Positions 7,272-16,140 of a stretch of 20,873 nt of DNA are shown piece after piece (positions within the stretch are counted from its first letter, which is position 1; each line of letters starts with the position of its first letter). This DNA is from Sphingomonas bacterium. GTDB taxonomy: Bacteria; Pseudomonadota; Alphaproteobacteria; Sphingomonadales; Sphingomonadaceae. Below the pieces are notes generated by a model. It had not been told where the DNA came from and made no database searches. It saw only the letters and a program-made list of their open reading frames with translations. The translations under genes and the position numbers were made by a program. Location of the stretch: contig NZ_CAHJWX010000006.1 in the NCBI RefSeq assembly GCF_903643065.1, positions 1 through 20,873 on the forward strand. The letters run 5' to 3'.

Positions 7272-10200
7272 TTACCATCCAGCCGCGAGTAGTTCGGCCT
7301 GCTGGATAACGGTCTGCACGGCAGCGTCCTGGAGGTCGGGCGGGTAGCCGTACTTGCGCAGGATCCGCTTCACCAAGACGCGCATCCGCGCCCTCGCGCT
7401 CTCGCGGTGCGACCAGTCGACGGTCGCATTCGCCCGCAGGCAGTTCACCAGTTCGCCCGCGATCACCTTCAGATTGTCATTGCCCATGATGTCGACGGCG
7501 CTCTCGTTGTCGGCCAGCGCGTCGTAGAAGGCGATCTCCTCCAGAGTCAGACCGTCGGCTTCGCCGCGAGCCTGCTCGGCCCGGATCTCCTTGGCGAGGT
7601 CGATCAGCGTCTTGAGTACCTCAACCGTGCTGACGGCGTTGGTGTGGTAGCGCGCGATGGCGTCGGTCAGGCGCTCGGAATAACGGCGGCTCTCGACCGC
7701 GTTGGTGCGGCTGCGCGAGCGGATCTGGTCGCCGAGCAGCTTGCGAAGTGCCTCGAGCGCAAGGTTCGGCCGCTCCATCGCCTTCACTTCGGCGAGGAAG
7801 TCGTCGGACAGGATCGAGATATCCGGCGTGGTCAGTCCGGCGGCGCGCAGGATGTCGACGATCTCGGTCGACATGACGGATCGGTCGATCAGCTGCTGCA
7901 CGGCGAAGTCGCGGTCGCCCGCGCCCACTCCGCCGCCGCCCGTCTTGGCGAGCGCGGCGCGGACCGTCTGATAGAACGCGACCTCATCGCGGATCGCGCG
8001 AGCCTCATCGCTGGCGGCGGCGAGCGCGAACGCCTTGGTCAGTGCCAGCACCGCGTCCTGGAAGCGACGATGGGCAGCCTTGCGCGCCTCGTCGGTGTTC
8101 TCGCGTTCGGCCATCTCGTGCTGGCGCGCCATGATGAATTCGATCCCCTCCGCCAGGCACTTCAGGCGCGCGACCGGATTGCCGGTGATGCCCGGCGTCA
8201 CGTCGAAACCGTGGGACATGGTCCGGACCACGTCCATCTTCTCGATCAGCACCGCGACCGCTTGCGTCCCGTCGATCCCCGTCTCGGCGGCGTCGGAGGC
8301 TGAGTATTGGCCGAGCGCCTTTTTCAGGTTCTGGGCGATGCCGATGTAATCGACGACCAGCCCAGCGGGCTTGTCCCGGAACACGCGGTTCACGCGCGCG
8401 ATCGCCTGCATCAGCCCATGGCCGCGCATCGGCTTGTCGATATACATGGTGTGCATCGACGGCGCGTCGAAACCGGTCAGCCACATGTCGCGGACGATCA
8501 CGAGCCGGAGCGGGTCGGCCGGATCCTTGGCTCGCTTGGCCAGCAGATCGCGACGCGCCTTGTTGCCGATATGCGGCTGCCAGGCAGGCGCGTCGGCGGC
8601 CGAGCCCGTCATGACGACCTTGATTGCGCCCGACTGATCGTCGTCGCTGTGCCAGTCGGGGCGGAGCGCGACGACGGCGTCGTACAGCGCGACGCAGATG
8701 CGGCGGCTCATGCAGACCACCATCGCCTTGCCATCCATCGCGGCCACGCGATTTTCGAAGTGGGCGACGAGGTCGGCGGCGACCATCGTCAGCCGCTCCT
8801 TCGATCCGACCAGCTTCTCGACCGCGGACCAGCGCTGCTTCAGCCGTTCCTGTTCGCTGGTCGCCTCGTCCTCGGTCAACCCCTCGATCTCGGCGTCGAT
8901 GAGGGGCAGCGCTTCGGGCGGCAGCTCGATGCGGGCAAGCCGGCTCTCGTAGTAGATCGGCACCGTCGCGCCGTCCTCGACCGCCCGGGCAATGTCGTAG
9001 ACGTCGACATAGTCGCCGAACACGGCGGGGGTGTTGACGTCGTCCTTCTCGATCGGCGTGCCGGTGAAGCCGATGAAAGAGGCGCCCGGCAGCGCATCGC
9101 GCAGGTATTTGGCGAAGCCATAGGCCATTTCGCCGGTCTTGCGGTCGATCCGCGCGCGGAAGCCATATTGCGAGCGGTGCGCCTCGTCGGCGATGACGAT
9201 CACGTTGCGGCGGTTGCTGATCGCGGGATAGTCGCGGCTGCCCGAGGGCGGCGCAAACTTCTGCATCGTGGTGAAGATCACGCCGCCGGACGCGCGGTCG
9301 AGCTGTTCGGACAGGTCTTCGCGGCTCTCGATCTGGATCGGCGTCTGGCGGACCAGGTCGCTGCACATCGAAAAGGTGGCGAAGAGCTGGTCGTCGAGGT
9401 CGTTGCGATCGGTGATGACGACGATCGTCGGGTTCTCCAGTGCGGGCGTCCGCACCAGCAGACCGGCATAGAACGCCATTAGGAAGCTCTTGCCCGACCC
9501 TTGCGTGTGCCAGATCACGCCAATGCGGCGGTCGCCCGCTGGGTGCGCGGCGGCGTCGGGCAGGCCGTAGGCGAGCGGGCGCTCGCGGATCACGCTTGCC
9601 GACGAGGCGCCAGGCACCGCGTGCAGCGTAGCGGCAACGGCGGCGCGGGCGGCGTGGAACTGGTGATAGCCGGCGATGATCTTGACGATCCCGCGCCCGG
9701 CATCCCCGAACACGGTGAAGTCGCGCATCAGCATCAGCAGGCGCTGACGATCGAGCACGCCTGCGATCATCACCTCCAGCTCAGGCACGCCCTTGGGCGC
9801 GATCTCGTCGCCGTCGACGGTGCGCCACGGCATGAACCGCTCCTCGTCGGCGGTCAGCGAACCGATACGCGCGGTCATGCCGTCCGACGCGATCAGCAGC
9901 GCATTGGTGCGGAACAGCGATCCGATCTCGCGCTTGTAGGTCTGGAGCTGGTTGTAGGCGCCGGTGACGGTGGCGTTCTCGTCGCCGGGGTTCTTCAGCT
10001 CGACCACGGCGATCGGCAGGCCGTTGAGGAACAGGACGATGTCGGGCCGGCGGGTGTGGCCGCGCTCGATCACGGTGAACTGGTTGATCGCCAGCCAGTC
10101 GTTCATGTCGAGGCCGCCCGGCGGCGTATCGAAGTCGACCAGCCGCACGCGGTCGCCGCGGATGGTGCCGTCGGCGTCGCGATACTCGATCGGCACCCCC

Positions 10201-10484
10201 TCGACGATCAGCCGGTGAAGCCGCCGGTTCTCCTCCACGAGGCTCGGCATCTCGACGGCCATCACCCGGCGGACGGCATCGGCGCGGGCGTCGGCCGGGA
10301 TCGAGGGGTTGAGCCGGTAGACCGCGGCAGCGAGGCGGGCGGGCAGGATGACATCACCATAGGCGGCACGCTCGGGCGCCCTGCCGTCGGGCGAGGCGTC
10401 GACGCCATAGGCGACCTGCCAGCCCTGTTCGGCGAGCCAGGCAAGCGCGGCTTCCTCGACAACGGACTCGGTGAGCTTCGACAT
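7272..10484 (-). CDS. hsdR: Type I restriction endonuclease subunit R (HsdR)
   Basis: 1070 aa, full length for HsdR. The nuclease domain shows the PD-(D/E)xK signature: Asp148 in RRPD, Glu162-x-Lys164 in VELK, and the Q179-x3-Y183 motif typical of type I enzymes. The translocase follows: Walker A TQGSGKS at 327-333, DEAH box at 433-436, and TGTPIE at 474-479. A C-terminal helical region follows that contacts the methylase. It cuts DNA after ATP-driven translocation from unmethylated target sites and needs HsdM and HsdS. ATG 10484 lies 31 bases after the hsdS stop with no strong ribosome site, so it may be expressed at a lower level than the methylase genes, which is a common safety feature. 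All key residues are intact, so it should be active. Confidence 0.96.
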   Translation of the reverse strand: MSKLTESVVEEAALAWLAEQGWQVAYGVDASPDGRAPERAAYGDVILPARLAAAVYRLNPSIPADARADAVRRVMAVEMPSLVEENRRLHRLIVEGVPIEYRDADGTIRGDRVRLVDFDTPPGGLDMNDWLAINQFTVIERGHTRRPDIVLFLNGLPIAVVELKNPGDENATVTGAYNQLQTYKREIGSLFRTNALLIASDGMTARIGSLTADEERFMPWRTVDGDEIAPKGVPELEVMIAGVLDRQRLLMLMRDFTVFGDAGRGIVKIIAGYHQFHAARAAVAATLHAVPGASSASVIRERPLAYGLPDAAAHPAGDRRIGVIWHTQGSGKSFLMAFYAGLLVRTPALENPTIVVITDRNDLDDQLFATFSMCSDLVRQTPIQIESREDLSEQLDRASGGVIFTTMQKFAPPSGSRDYPAISNRRNVIVIADEAHRSQYGFRARIDRKTGEMAYGFAKYLRDALPGASFIGFTGTPIEKDDVNTPAVFGDYVDVYDIARAVEDGATVPIYYESRLARIELPPEALPLIDAEIEGLTEDEATSEQERLKQRWSAVEKLVGSKERLTMVAADLVAHFENRVAAMDGKAMVVCMSRRICVALYDAVVALRPDWHSDDDQSGAIKVVMTGSAADAPAWQPHIGNKARRDLLAKRAKDPADPLRLVIVRDMWLTGFDAPSMHTMYIDKPMRGHGLMQAIARVNRVFRDKPAGLVVDYIGIAQNLKKALGQYSASDAAETGIDGTQAVAVLIEKMDVVRTMSHGFDVTPGITGNPVARLKCLAEGIEFIMARQHEMAERENTDEARKAAHRRFQDAVLALTKAFALAAASDEARAIRDEVAFYQTVRAALAKTGGGGVGAGDRDFAVQQLIDRSVMSTEIVDILRAAGLTTPDISILSDDFLAEVKAMERPNLALEALRKLLGDQIRSRSRTNAVESRRYSERLTDAIARYHTNAVSTVEVLKTLIDLAKEIRAEQARGEADGLTLEEIAFYDALADNESAVDIMGNDNLKVIAGELVNCLRANATVDWSHRESARARMRVLVKRILRKYGYPPDLQDAAVQTVIQQAELLAAGW

Positions 10485-10515
10485 CAGGCGCTGCTGCCGA
10501 CGGGAGCCGCGCCGG

Positions 10516-11787
10516 TCATGCCGCCAGCGCCTCGGCGTCGCGAACGCGAAGTTCGCCGGACATCAGCTTGGGGAGGAGCGCGTCGCGGGTGGTGGCGAGG
10601 GTGCGGCATTCGAGCAGGTTCCCGATGATCTGATCGAGCAGCGGCTGCATGAACTCGCTCATCTTCGCCAGCGTAGCTGGAGAAGGCGTTATCGTCGTTG
10701 CGGCGCTCAGATGCCCTCGCTGGATATGCCCCATCGTGGTTGCCTTCGAAGCGGCTATGGCCTGGAACTCGGCGAGATGATGCCAGACCCAATGACTGAA
10801 AAGCCAAGCAGGGAAGGTGTCGGAGGTCACCTTGAAAAGGTGCTGGTTCAACGCACCAGCACCCTCCGTCCAAAACTTTGCGAGCAGGCTACCGGACCAA
10901 GAGAACAGGAAGTCGCCATCGCCAACAATGTATTTGGTGGGCACGTTGGTCGACGCGCGGTTCGAACTGGCAGACACCCCTGACCGAAGTTCACCGATCT
11001 TGATGACGGGTAAGCTCGCCTCGTCCGGAGCAGGAGGAAATTTCTGCAAGGCCAGCCCGTTTAGAAAATCGGCGATCTGATCGAGCGGCGTCTCGCTCCA
11101 GCCTTCCGGCACGCCATCGTCACCCAGCTGATCGGGAAACAGGGACCAGAAATCAGGGGCGAAGTGGGCGGGGCGACCTTCGGCCTTGGCGCGGGTGGGG
11201 GCGAAATCGACAAACCAATCTCGGAACAACGCCCGCGCGCTCGCTTCCAGCGTCTCGTTCATCCGCCGGTTGAGATCGATCTTGTCATCGAGGGCGCAAA
11301 GAAGCTCGGCAATTCTCGTCTGAAGTTCCATCGGTGGAAGTGCAAAGGGCAAATTTCTCACATCATCTCGGCGCAGAAAACCTCTAGCACTGCCTCCAAC
11401 CCAAGCCAGAGGTATCTTGGACAGCTCGCGAAAGACGTAATGAAGATAGGTCGGATCAATTTGACCTTCGCGTGCGCGAATGACCCACATGTTCTGGTTG
11501 AGTAGGGCTGGAAGATCCTTCTTCCTGACCAAACCTACTTTGCCAAGGGTGGCGGCGACCATGACAAATAAAGTGTCATTCTCACGGAGAGAGAAGCGAC
11601 CATACTCTTGCGCGTCGTCCTCGGATATGAACGCTGAGCCTTCCCTGGTTATTGCATAGTCGTCAGTTATGTTCACAGTGCGTAGAACAAACCGACCAGA
11701 AGAAGTGTATTGAGAGCTCTTGAAGGCAAATCCGCCGCCAAGAGACGCGACGTCATCAAGTTTGACAGTTGACCATTCCCCCATCAC
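10516..11787 (-). CDS. hsdS: Type I restriction specificity subunit (HsdS)
   Basis: 423 aa, the normal length for a two-half HsdS. The first target-recognition domain covers about residues 1-150. A central conserved helix follows ([20 protein letters not shown], about 151-170, continuing to FRDWFVDF). The second recognition domain begins near [14 protein letters not shown] (about residue 225), and a C-terminal conserved helix ends in [12 protein letters not shown]. Each domain reads half of a bipartite DNA target; the target cannot be deduced. The stretch encoding the first domain (about 11330-11760) is clearly more AT-rich than its neighbours, as expected for exchangeable specificity segments. 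Start: GTG 11787 has GGAGG seven bases upstream; ATG 11784 is an alternative. Either start overlaps the fic stop, so translation is coupled to fic. Confidence 0.95.
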   Translation of the reverse strand: MMGEWSTVKLDDVASLGGGFAFKSSQYTSSGRFVLRTVNITDDYAITREGSAFISEDDAQEYGRFSLRENDTLFVMVAATLGKVGLVRKKDLPALLNQNMWVIRAREGQIDPTYLHYVFRELSKIPLAWVGGSARGFLRRDDVRNLPFALPPMELQTRIAELLCALDDKIDLNRRMNETLEASARALFRDWFVDFAPTRAKAEGRPAHFAPDFWSLFPDQLGDDGVPEGWSETPLDQIADFLNGLALQKFPPAPDEASLPVIKIGELRSGVSASSNRASTNVPTKYIVGDGDFLFSWSGSLLAKFWTEGAGALNQHLFKVTSDTFPAWLFSHWVWHHLAEFQAIAASKATTMGHIQRGHLSAATTITPSPATLAKMSEFMQPLLDQIIGNLLECRTLATTRDALLPKLMSGELRVRDAEALAA

Positions 11788-12938
11788 GCTGCCCCCTCCG
11801 CGAACAACGCGACCAGTCGCTGATTCATATAATAATTATTCCGCCCGATCCGCTGCTTGTCCAGAAATCCCGCCGCCGCCAGCGTGTCGAGATACTTGGT
11901 CGCCGTCGGACGCGACACCCCCAGCTCGCGCTCGACATATTCGATCCGCGTGTAGGGGTGGCGGAACAGGTTGTTGAGCAGGTCCTGCGAGTAGAGCTTG
12001 AGGTGATCGCGGCGGATGCGCTGCTTGTAGTCGGCCATCAGCTCACGCATCCCCTCGATCAACGCCAGCGTGCCCTTCGCGGTCTCGCCGACGCCGCGGA
12101 TCATGTAGAGCAGCCACGCCTCCCACGCGTCCGCGGCGCCCTCGCAGTCGCGCACTGTCTGGAGCAGCCGGTAATACTCGCCCTTCCGCCCGGTGATCCA
12201 GCGGCTGAGATAGAGCACGGGCACGTCGAGCAACCCGGCGTGCGTCAGGTAGAGCACGTTGATGATCCGTCCCAGCCGGCCGTTGCCGTCGCTGAACGGG
12301 TGGATGCTCTCGAACTGGTGATGGACGATCGCCATCTTCACCAGCGGGTCGAGGCCGCTCGCGCCCTCTTGTTCGGGGTCCTCGTTGATGAACCGCTCCA
12401 GCGCGGTCATGTGGGCGCGCACGGCCTCGCCCTCCTGCGGCGGCACATAGACCATCTCGCCGGTCTGGTCGTTCTTCAGCGCCGTCCCCGGTGTCGCGCG
12501 GAACTCCTCGTCGGTGCGCTTGAGCATCTGGAACATGGCAATGATCATGTTGTTGGTCAGCAGCCCGCCGAGCCGGCGCTGTTCCGTGAAGCCGTGACGC
12601 AACGCGTCGGCATAACGCGCCACCTCCTTCGCCGCGGGTGACGCCGGGTTCTCCGGGAAAGCGCTGGCCTGGAACAGCTCGTCCTGCGTGGTGACGATAT
12701 TCTCGATCTCCGAACTCGCCTTCGCCTCCTGCAGCGCGAGCGTGTCGATCAGGATGCCCTGGTTGGGGATCGAAGCGGCGCGGCCCTTCAGTTCGGCGAG
12801 GTGCCGGTGCGCCGTCGCCAACGCCCGCAGCACCGCAGGCGTCTCCTCGACGCCTGCCGGCGGCAGGGTGGGGATGACGTAGCTGGCCTTCAGCACCAGG
12901 CGACGGATGGATAAAGCGACACGCCAGTTTTCTTGCAC
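11784..12938 (-). CDS. Fic-family AMP-transferase with C-terminal winged helix, embedded in the type I R-M operon
   Basis: 384 aa. The active-site loop HPFSDGNGRLGR (His203 to Arg214) fits the Fic consensus HxFx(D/E)GNGRxxR completely, so it should transfer AMP (or another NMP) to a hydroxyl on a target protein. An N-terminal inhibitory helix is present: S75-xxx-E79-N80 (SSEIEN), making it a class II Fic of the SoFic type, where Glu79 would block ATP binding until released. Residues about 310-375 form a winged helix-turn-helix (REL-GVSRPTATKYLDTL), suggesting DNA binding or autoregulation. The start is uncertain: GTG 12938 is the longest supported and gives a family-like length but has no clear ribosome site. 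It lies 67 bases after hsdM and overlaps hsdS. Its target is unknown. Confidence 0.93.
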   Translation of the reverse strand: MQENWRVALSIRRLVLKASYVIPTLPPAGVEETPAVLRALATAHRHLAELKGRAASIPNQGILIDTLALQEAKASSEIENIVTTQDELFQASAFPENPASPAAKEVARYADALRHGFTEQRRLGGLLTNNMIIAMFQMLKRTDEEFRATPGTALKNDQTGEMVYVPPQEGEAVRAHMTALERFINEDPEQEGASGLDPLVKMAIVHHQFESIHPFSDGNGRLGRIINVLYLTHAGLLDVPVLYLSRWITGRKGEYYRLLQTVRDCEGAADAWEAWLLYMIRGVGETAKGTLALIEGMRELMADYKQRIRRDHLKLYSQDLLNNLFRHPYTRIEYVERELGVSRPTATKYLDTLAAAGFLDKQRIGRNNYYMNQRLVALFAEGAA

Positions 12939-12948
12939 ATTATCGGCA

Positions 12949-12997
12949 ACGTGTAAAGAAAAGCCGATTTCCTTGACATGTTCGCGCGACGTGTAAA
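12949..12997 (-). repeat. Pair of direct repeats in the hsdM-fic gap (possible operator)
   Basis: The nine-base word TTTACACGT (- strand reading) occurs twice, at 12989-12997 and 12949-12957, 40 bases apart, just ahead of the fic start. Forty bases is near four helical turns, so both copies would face the same side of the helix. A binding site for the winged-helix end of Fic is a reasonable guess, not shown. Confidence 0.4.
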
Positions 12998-13005
12998 AAC
13001 CGGGG

Positions 13006-14571
13006 CTATTCCATCGGCACGATGACGTCGGCGAGCCGCTGGCGAATGACGTCGGTCAGCCGTGCGCTCTCGGCGAACTGTTCCTCCAGCGCCGCCTGCA
13101 GCGCGGCGAAGCGCTCGGCGAACGGCACCGCATCCGCCTCCACATCCTCCGCACCGACATAGCGGCCGGGCGTCAGGACGTAGCCGTGGCCGGCGATGAC
13201 ATCGTGACTGGCAGCGCAAGCGAAGCCGGGAACATCGGCATGATCGTCGCCGTCGCGCCACGCATGATAGGTGCCTGCGATCTTCGCGATATCGGCGTCG
13301 CTGAACTCGCGCCGGGTGCGGTCAACCATGTGGCCGAGCTTGCGCGCATCGATGAACAGGATCTCGCCGCGGCGATCGCGCAGCTTGCTCACACGGCCGA
13401 CGCCGTTCGACTTGTCCTTGGCCAGGAACCAGATGCACACCGGGATCTGAGTCGAGTAGAACAGCTGGCCCGGCATCGCGATCATGCAATCGATCACGTC
13501 GCCGTCCACCATCGCGCGCCGGATGTCGCCCTCGCCGTTCTGGGTCGAGGACATCGAGCCGTTGGCGAGGATGACGCCGGCGGTGCCGGTCGGCTTCAGA
13601 TGGTGCAGGATGTGCTGGAGCCAGGCGAAGTTGGCGTTGCCCGCGGGCGGGGCACCGAAGCGCCACCGCGCATCCTCGCGGATGCGCTCGCCGCCCCAAT
13701 CGGACACGTTGAACGGGGGGTTGGCGAGGACATAGTCGGCGCGCAGATCGGGCAGCTCGTCCTTGTGGAAGCTGCCCTCGCTGTTCCAGCGGATGTCGGC
13801 GTCGATGCCGCGCACCGCCAGATTCATCATCGCCAGCCGCCACGTCGTGTGGTTCGACTCCTGGCCGTAGATGGCGATGTCGCCGATCCGGCCGCCGTGG
13901 CTCTCGACGAACTTCTCCGACTGGACGAACATGCCGCCGGAGCCGCAGCACGGATCGTAGACCCGGCCCTTGTAGGGCTCCAGCATCTCCACCATCGTGC
14001 GGACGACCGAGCGCGGCGTGTAGAACTCGCCGCCGCGCTTGCCCTCGCTGCCGGCGAACTGGCCGAGGAAATATTCGTAGACGCGCCCGAGGACGTCGCG
14101 CGATGCGTCGGCGCCGTCCTTGAAGCCGATGCCCGAGATGAGGTCGATCAGCTCGCCCAGCATCACCGCGTTGAGGCCGGGGCGAGCATAGTCCTTGGGC
14201 AGCACGCCCTTCAGACCGGGATTGACCTTCTCGATCTCCAGCATGGCGTCGTCGACGACCTTGCCGACGCCTGGCTGGCGGGCGCTGGCCTGCAGATGCG
14301 ACCAGCGGGCAAGCGGCGGTACCCAGAACACGTTGTCGGCGCGGTACTCATCCTCGTCCTCCGCCCCATCCGGATACTCGGCCAGCAGCAGCGCGCGCTT
14401 AGCCTCGAATCCTTCGGAGATGTGCTTGAGGAAAATCAGCCCGAGCGCGACATGCTTGTAGTCCGACGGCTCCATGTTGCCGCGCAGCTTGTCGGCCGCG
14501 CGGAAAAGCTCTGCCTCGAATCCGAGGTCTCCGCCCTTCGGCGCCTTGGTGGCCTTCGCTGCCCGAGCCAT
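13006..14571 (-). CDS. hsdM: Type I DNA methyltransferase subunit (HsdM)
   Basis: 521 aa. The N-terminal helical HsdM_N domain (about 17-150) contains the [16 protein letters not shown] pattern. The methylase domain has motif I DPCCGSGG at 206-213 (S-adenosylmethionine binding) and motif IV NPPF at 284-287 (catalysis), marking an N6-adenine methyltransferase. The [11 protein letters not shown] segment (171-181) is the usual HsdM signature before motif I. With HsdS it methylates host targets and also forms the core of the restriction complex. I chose ATG 14571 because GGGAAG stands upstream and the protein then begins like other HsdM proteins; an in-frame start at 14628 would add 19 residues with no family resemblance. 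It is the first gene of the - strand operon hsdM-fic-hsdS-hsdR. Confidence 0.96.
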   Translation of the reverse strand: MARAAKATKAPKGGDLGFEAELFRAADKLRGNMEPSDYKHVALGLIFLKHISEGFEAKRALLLAEYPDGAEDEDEYRADNVFWVPPLARWSHLQASARQPGVGKVVDDAMLEIEKVNPGLKGVLPKDYARPGLNAVMLGELIDLISGIGFKDGADASRDVLGRVYEYFLGQFAGSEGKRGGEFYTPRSVVRTMVEMLEPYKGRVYDPCCGSGGMFVQSEKFVESHGGRIGDIAIYGQESNHTTWRLAMMNLAVRGIDADIRWNSEGSFHKDELPDLRADYVLANPPFNVSDWGGERIREDARWRFGAPPAGNANFAWLQHILHHLKPTGTAGVILANGSMSSTQNGEGDIRRAMVDGDVIDCMIAMPGQLFYSTQIPVCIWFLAKDKSNGVGRVSKLRDRRGEILFIDARKLGHMVDRTRREFSDADIAKIAGTYHAWRDGDDHADVPGFACAASHDVIAGHGYVLTPGRYVGAEDVEADAVPFAERFAALQAALEEQFAESARLTDVIRQRLADVIVPME

Positions 14572-14890
14572 GATGCTTCCCTGAACGACGCCCTGGTCGT
14601 CAGGACAGTGCCACCAGGCTGACACCATAAACCGGGCAAAAACTCAACGCTTCCGGTCGATCGGGCAGGGCAGGGACCATCGTTCGCGCGGCTAGATCGT
14701 GGTTAAGCCACGTTGCTCTTTGTGCCAATCGAGTGTAGCAACACGCTGTGCAGGCGGTTCCTGCACGCTAGCAATATCAACCACTTAGCCGGCGTGTTAT
14801 TTGGCTGGGTATCCTGCCGCCCCAGCCGGTGTCGCCGGTCTTGTCGAGCATGCGCGCCTAACCAGGTCGGCGAGCAAGTGCGGCTCCATG
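14572..14890. other. Gene-free region upstream of hsdM (likely promoter and island edge)
   Basis: No coding region is supported here. It should hold the hsdM promoter (- strand); I could not settle on a convincing -35/-10 pair. Two inverted repeats are visible: CGTGG/CCACG at 14698-14712 and a stronger hairpin at 14748-14766. The truncated glutathione S-transferase begins immediately beyond, so the boundary of the restriction island probably lies here. Confidence 0.5.
14748..14766. repeat. Hairpin, 7-base perfect stem
   Basis: GTGCAGG (14748-14754) pairs with CCTGCAC (14760-14766) around the loop CGGTT, and the stem can extend by two pairs past a one-base bulge. There is no T-run after it, so it is not a standard terminator. 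It could be a recombination or protein-binding site at the island edge. Confidence 0.4.
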
Positions 14891-15163
14891 TTATCCCCAC
14901 GACCAGCTCTTTCCGAGCGGTGGGTTGCCGCCGGTGACCTGCCGGGCCAGCCAGATCGCGATCGCGCCGAACTCGGTCAGCACACGGCCATCGTCGAGCA
15001 CCAGCGTCGGCACCTTGCTCTTGGGATTGATCGCCTTGAACCAGGGCTCCTTCAGCACGCCGCCCTCGACGTCGACCTGCTCGGTCTCACACGGTCGCCC
15101 GATCTCCGCGAGCAGGACATGCGTGCCGATCGCGCAGGTGTGCGGACGCCAGTAGAGCTTCGT
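14891..15163 (-). pseudogene. Truncated glutathione S-transferase (N-terminal thioredoxin-fold half only)
   Basis: The - strand reading from 15163 gives TKLYWRPHTCAIGTHVLLAE, then NPKSKVPTLVLDDGR and LTEFGAIAIWLAR, the ordered strands and helices of a GST N-terminal domain with the cis-Pro loop (KVPTL) and the Glu-x-Gly-Ala-Ile glutathione-contact region. The reading frame stops 17 residues later, so the whole alpha-helical C-terminal domain (over 100 residues) is missing. At the expected start (usually Met-Lys-Leu-Tyr) the codon is ACG and no in-frame ATG with a ribosome site stands close by. Both ends therefore look damaged. The missing half would lie toward the restriction locus, consistent with loss when that locus inserted. 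A functional short thioredoxin-like protein is unlikely. Confidence 0.7.
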
Positions 15164-15179
15164 GGCATGATCCCTGATG

Positions 15180-15252
15180 TCGCCGGCCGGAAGAGGTCGC
15201 GCAGGCCCTGCACCGAGCGCTCGGGTTGTTCCAGCGCGGCGACGTGGCTGAC
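15180..15252 (-). pseudogene. Possible C-terminal remnant of an alpha/beta hydrolase
   Basis: The - strand reading gives VSHVAALEQPERSVQGLRDL, which resembles the C-terminal end of alpha/beta-hydrolase proteins: the catalytic His (sHvaalEqPe) followed by the last helix. No upstream hydrolase body is present on the same strand. The fragment is short, so the call is tentative. If right, it sits directly ahead of the broken GST as a second gene relic. Confidence 0.25.
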
Positions 15253-15306
15253 GGATAGGCAAGGCCGGCATCGACCGGCACCATGGGCCGGAGCCGGGAG
15301 TTTCCG

Positions 15307-15329
15307 CTCGACGTGACACTCGTGTCGAG
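15307..15329. promoter_or_regulatory. Nested inverted repeats upstream of the small secreted protein
   Basis: CTCGAC and GTCGAG flank this 23-base stretch, and GACAC-TC-GTGTC (15315-15326) lies inside it. The two pairings compete. The position 29 bases ahead of ATG 15358 suits an operator or 5' leader structure; no regulator is identified. Confidence 0.25.
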
Positions 15330-15357
15330 CGACGATCCAGATGGAAGGACGATGATC

Positions 15358-15564
15358 ATGCGCCACATCTTCTCCGCGATCGCGATCGCGTCCCTGCTGG
15401 CCGGCGGCCCGGTGATCGCCAGCGTCAAGCCGTGCCGCGACGCCAGTGGCAAGGTGGTCACCTGCAAGAAGCCGCGGAAGGAGTCGCCGCGCTGGAAGGA
15501 TGCGGCGGGCCGCTTCGTCGCCTGCCCGCCGCCCGCCGACCAGCCGCGCCATCCCCCTTCCTGA
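15358..15564 (+). CDS. Small secreted cysteine-containing protein
   Basis: 68 aa. Residues 1-22 form a Sec-type signal peptide (MRH, then a hydrophobic IFSAIAIASLLAGG core, cleavage probably near VIA-S). The mature part has two similar units: C-R-DASGKVV-T-C (residues 26-36) and W-K-DAAGRFV-A-C (46-56), each a D-A-x-G-(K/R)-x-V-x-C motif, then a Pro-rich tail. Three cysteines are present (C26, C36, C56). Short exported proteins of this pattern are familiar to me from sphingomonads but have no known function. ATG 15358 is preferred over ATG 15352 because AAGG is nine bases upstream of it but only three from the other. It stands alone, 183 bases before the next gene. Confidence 0.7.
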   Translation: MRHIFSAIAIASLLAGGPVIASVKPCRDASGKVVTCKKPRKESPRWKDAAGRFVACPPPADQPRHPPS

Positions 15565-15747
15565 TCCCTCTCGGGAGCGGCAACGCTTCGTCGCGGAACC
15601 ACCCACATTCGTCCCTGATCGCCGGCCGCTCCGGAACATCGGGCCTCGACAACAGCTTAGCCTGCACGTCGATCAGGATCGAGGCGCGGTTCATGCCGCA
15701 CCGTCCCCGGCGGCACTGCCATCCAGCAGCGTCCAGAAGGTACGGTC

Positions 15748-16140
15748 TTGTCCGATACAGACGAACTGCGCTTGCCCGTCGTCGAGGAGCAGGTCTCGGT
15801 CGAGCGGCGCAGGGTCGAGACCGATCACGTGCGCGTGCGTACCGTTGTCGACACTCGCGAGGAGCTGGTCAGCGAGACGGTGGAGGTCGGGTCGCTGGAC
15901 ATCGAGCGCCGACCGGTCGACCGCGCCGTCGCCACGCCGCCGCCGCCGCGCGAGGAGGGTGATGCCACCATCATCTCCGTCGTCGAGGAGCGGCTGGTCG
16001 TCACCCGGCAGCTCTTCGTAATCGAGGAGGTGGTCGTCCGCCGCGTCATCGCCCGCGAAACCGTCTCCATGCCCGTCACGCTGCGCACGATGCGCGCCGT
16101 GGTGGAGCGTGACCCCGTCCACCAGCAGGAAGACCATTGA
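15748..16140 (+). CDS. DUF2382 (YsnF/AvaK-like) stress protein, short form
   Basis: 130 aa. It carries the DUF2382 pattern: LPVVEEQVSVERRRVETDHV near the start, the SLDIERRPVDRAV block (about residues 49-61), and a second unit beginning SVVEERLVVTRQLFVIEEVV. The protein is dominated by alternating Val/Glu/Arg strands. DUF2382 proteins such as YsnF and AvaK are stress-associated, but no biochemical function is known. The start is TTG 15748, supported by AGAAGG seven bases upstream; no ATG in frame would leave the first DUF2382 strand intact. Its stop overlaps the next ATG (TGATG at 16138-16142). It lacks the YflT domain found in the related protein two genes on. Confidence 0.8.
   Translation: MSDTDELRLPVVEEQVSVERRRVETDHVRVRTVVDTREELVSETVEVGSLDIERRPVDRAVATPPPPREEGDATIISVVEERLVVTRQLFVIEEVVVRRVIARETVSMPVTLRTMRAVVERDPVHQQEDH

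Noticed and set aside
7407..8303. A 298-codon + strand frame opposite hsdR
   Set aside because: HsdR is supported by motifs along its whole length; the opposite frame is His/Asp/Arg-rich with no domain signature.
12973..13001. TTGACA on the + strand in the hsdM-fic gap, as a possible antisense promoter into hsdM
   Set aside because: The matching -10 region is poor and the hexamer can occur by chance.
13186..14622. A 478-codon + strand frame opposite hsdM
   Set aside because: It mirrors HsdM codons and shows no recognisable fold or initiation site.
14640..14890. A tRNA gene acting as attachment site for the restriction island
   Set aside because: I could not fold a cloverleaf and found no T-loop GTTCGANTC or matching direct repeat at the other edge.
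15595..15658. Two GGAAC words ahead of the first DUF2382 gene, considered as an EcfG-type general stress promoter
   Set aside because: Neither is followed at 16-17 bases by the expected GTT-type -10 element; the closest is GCTT after the second word.
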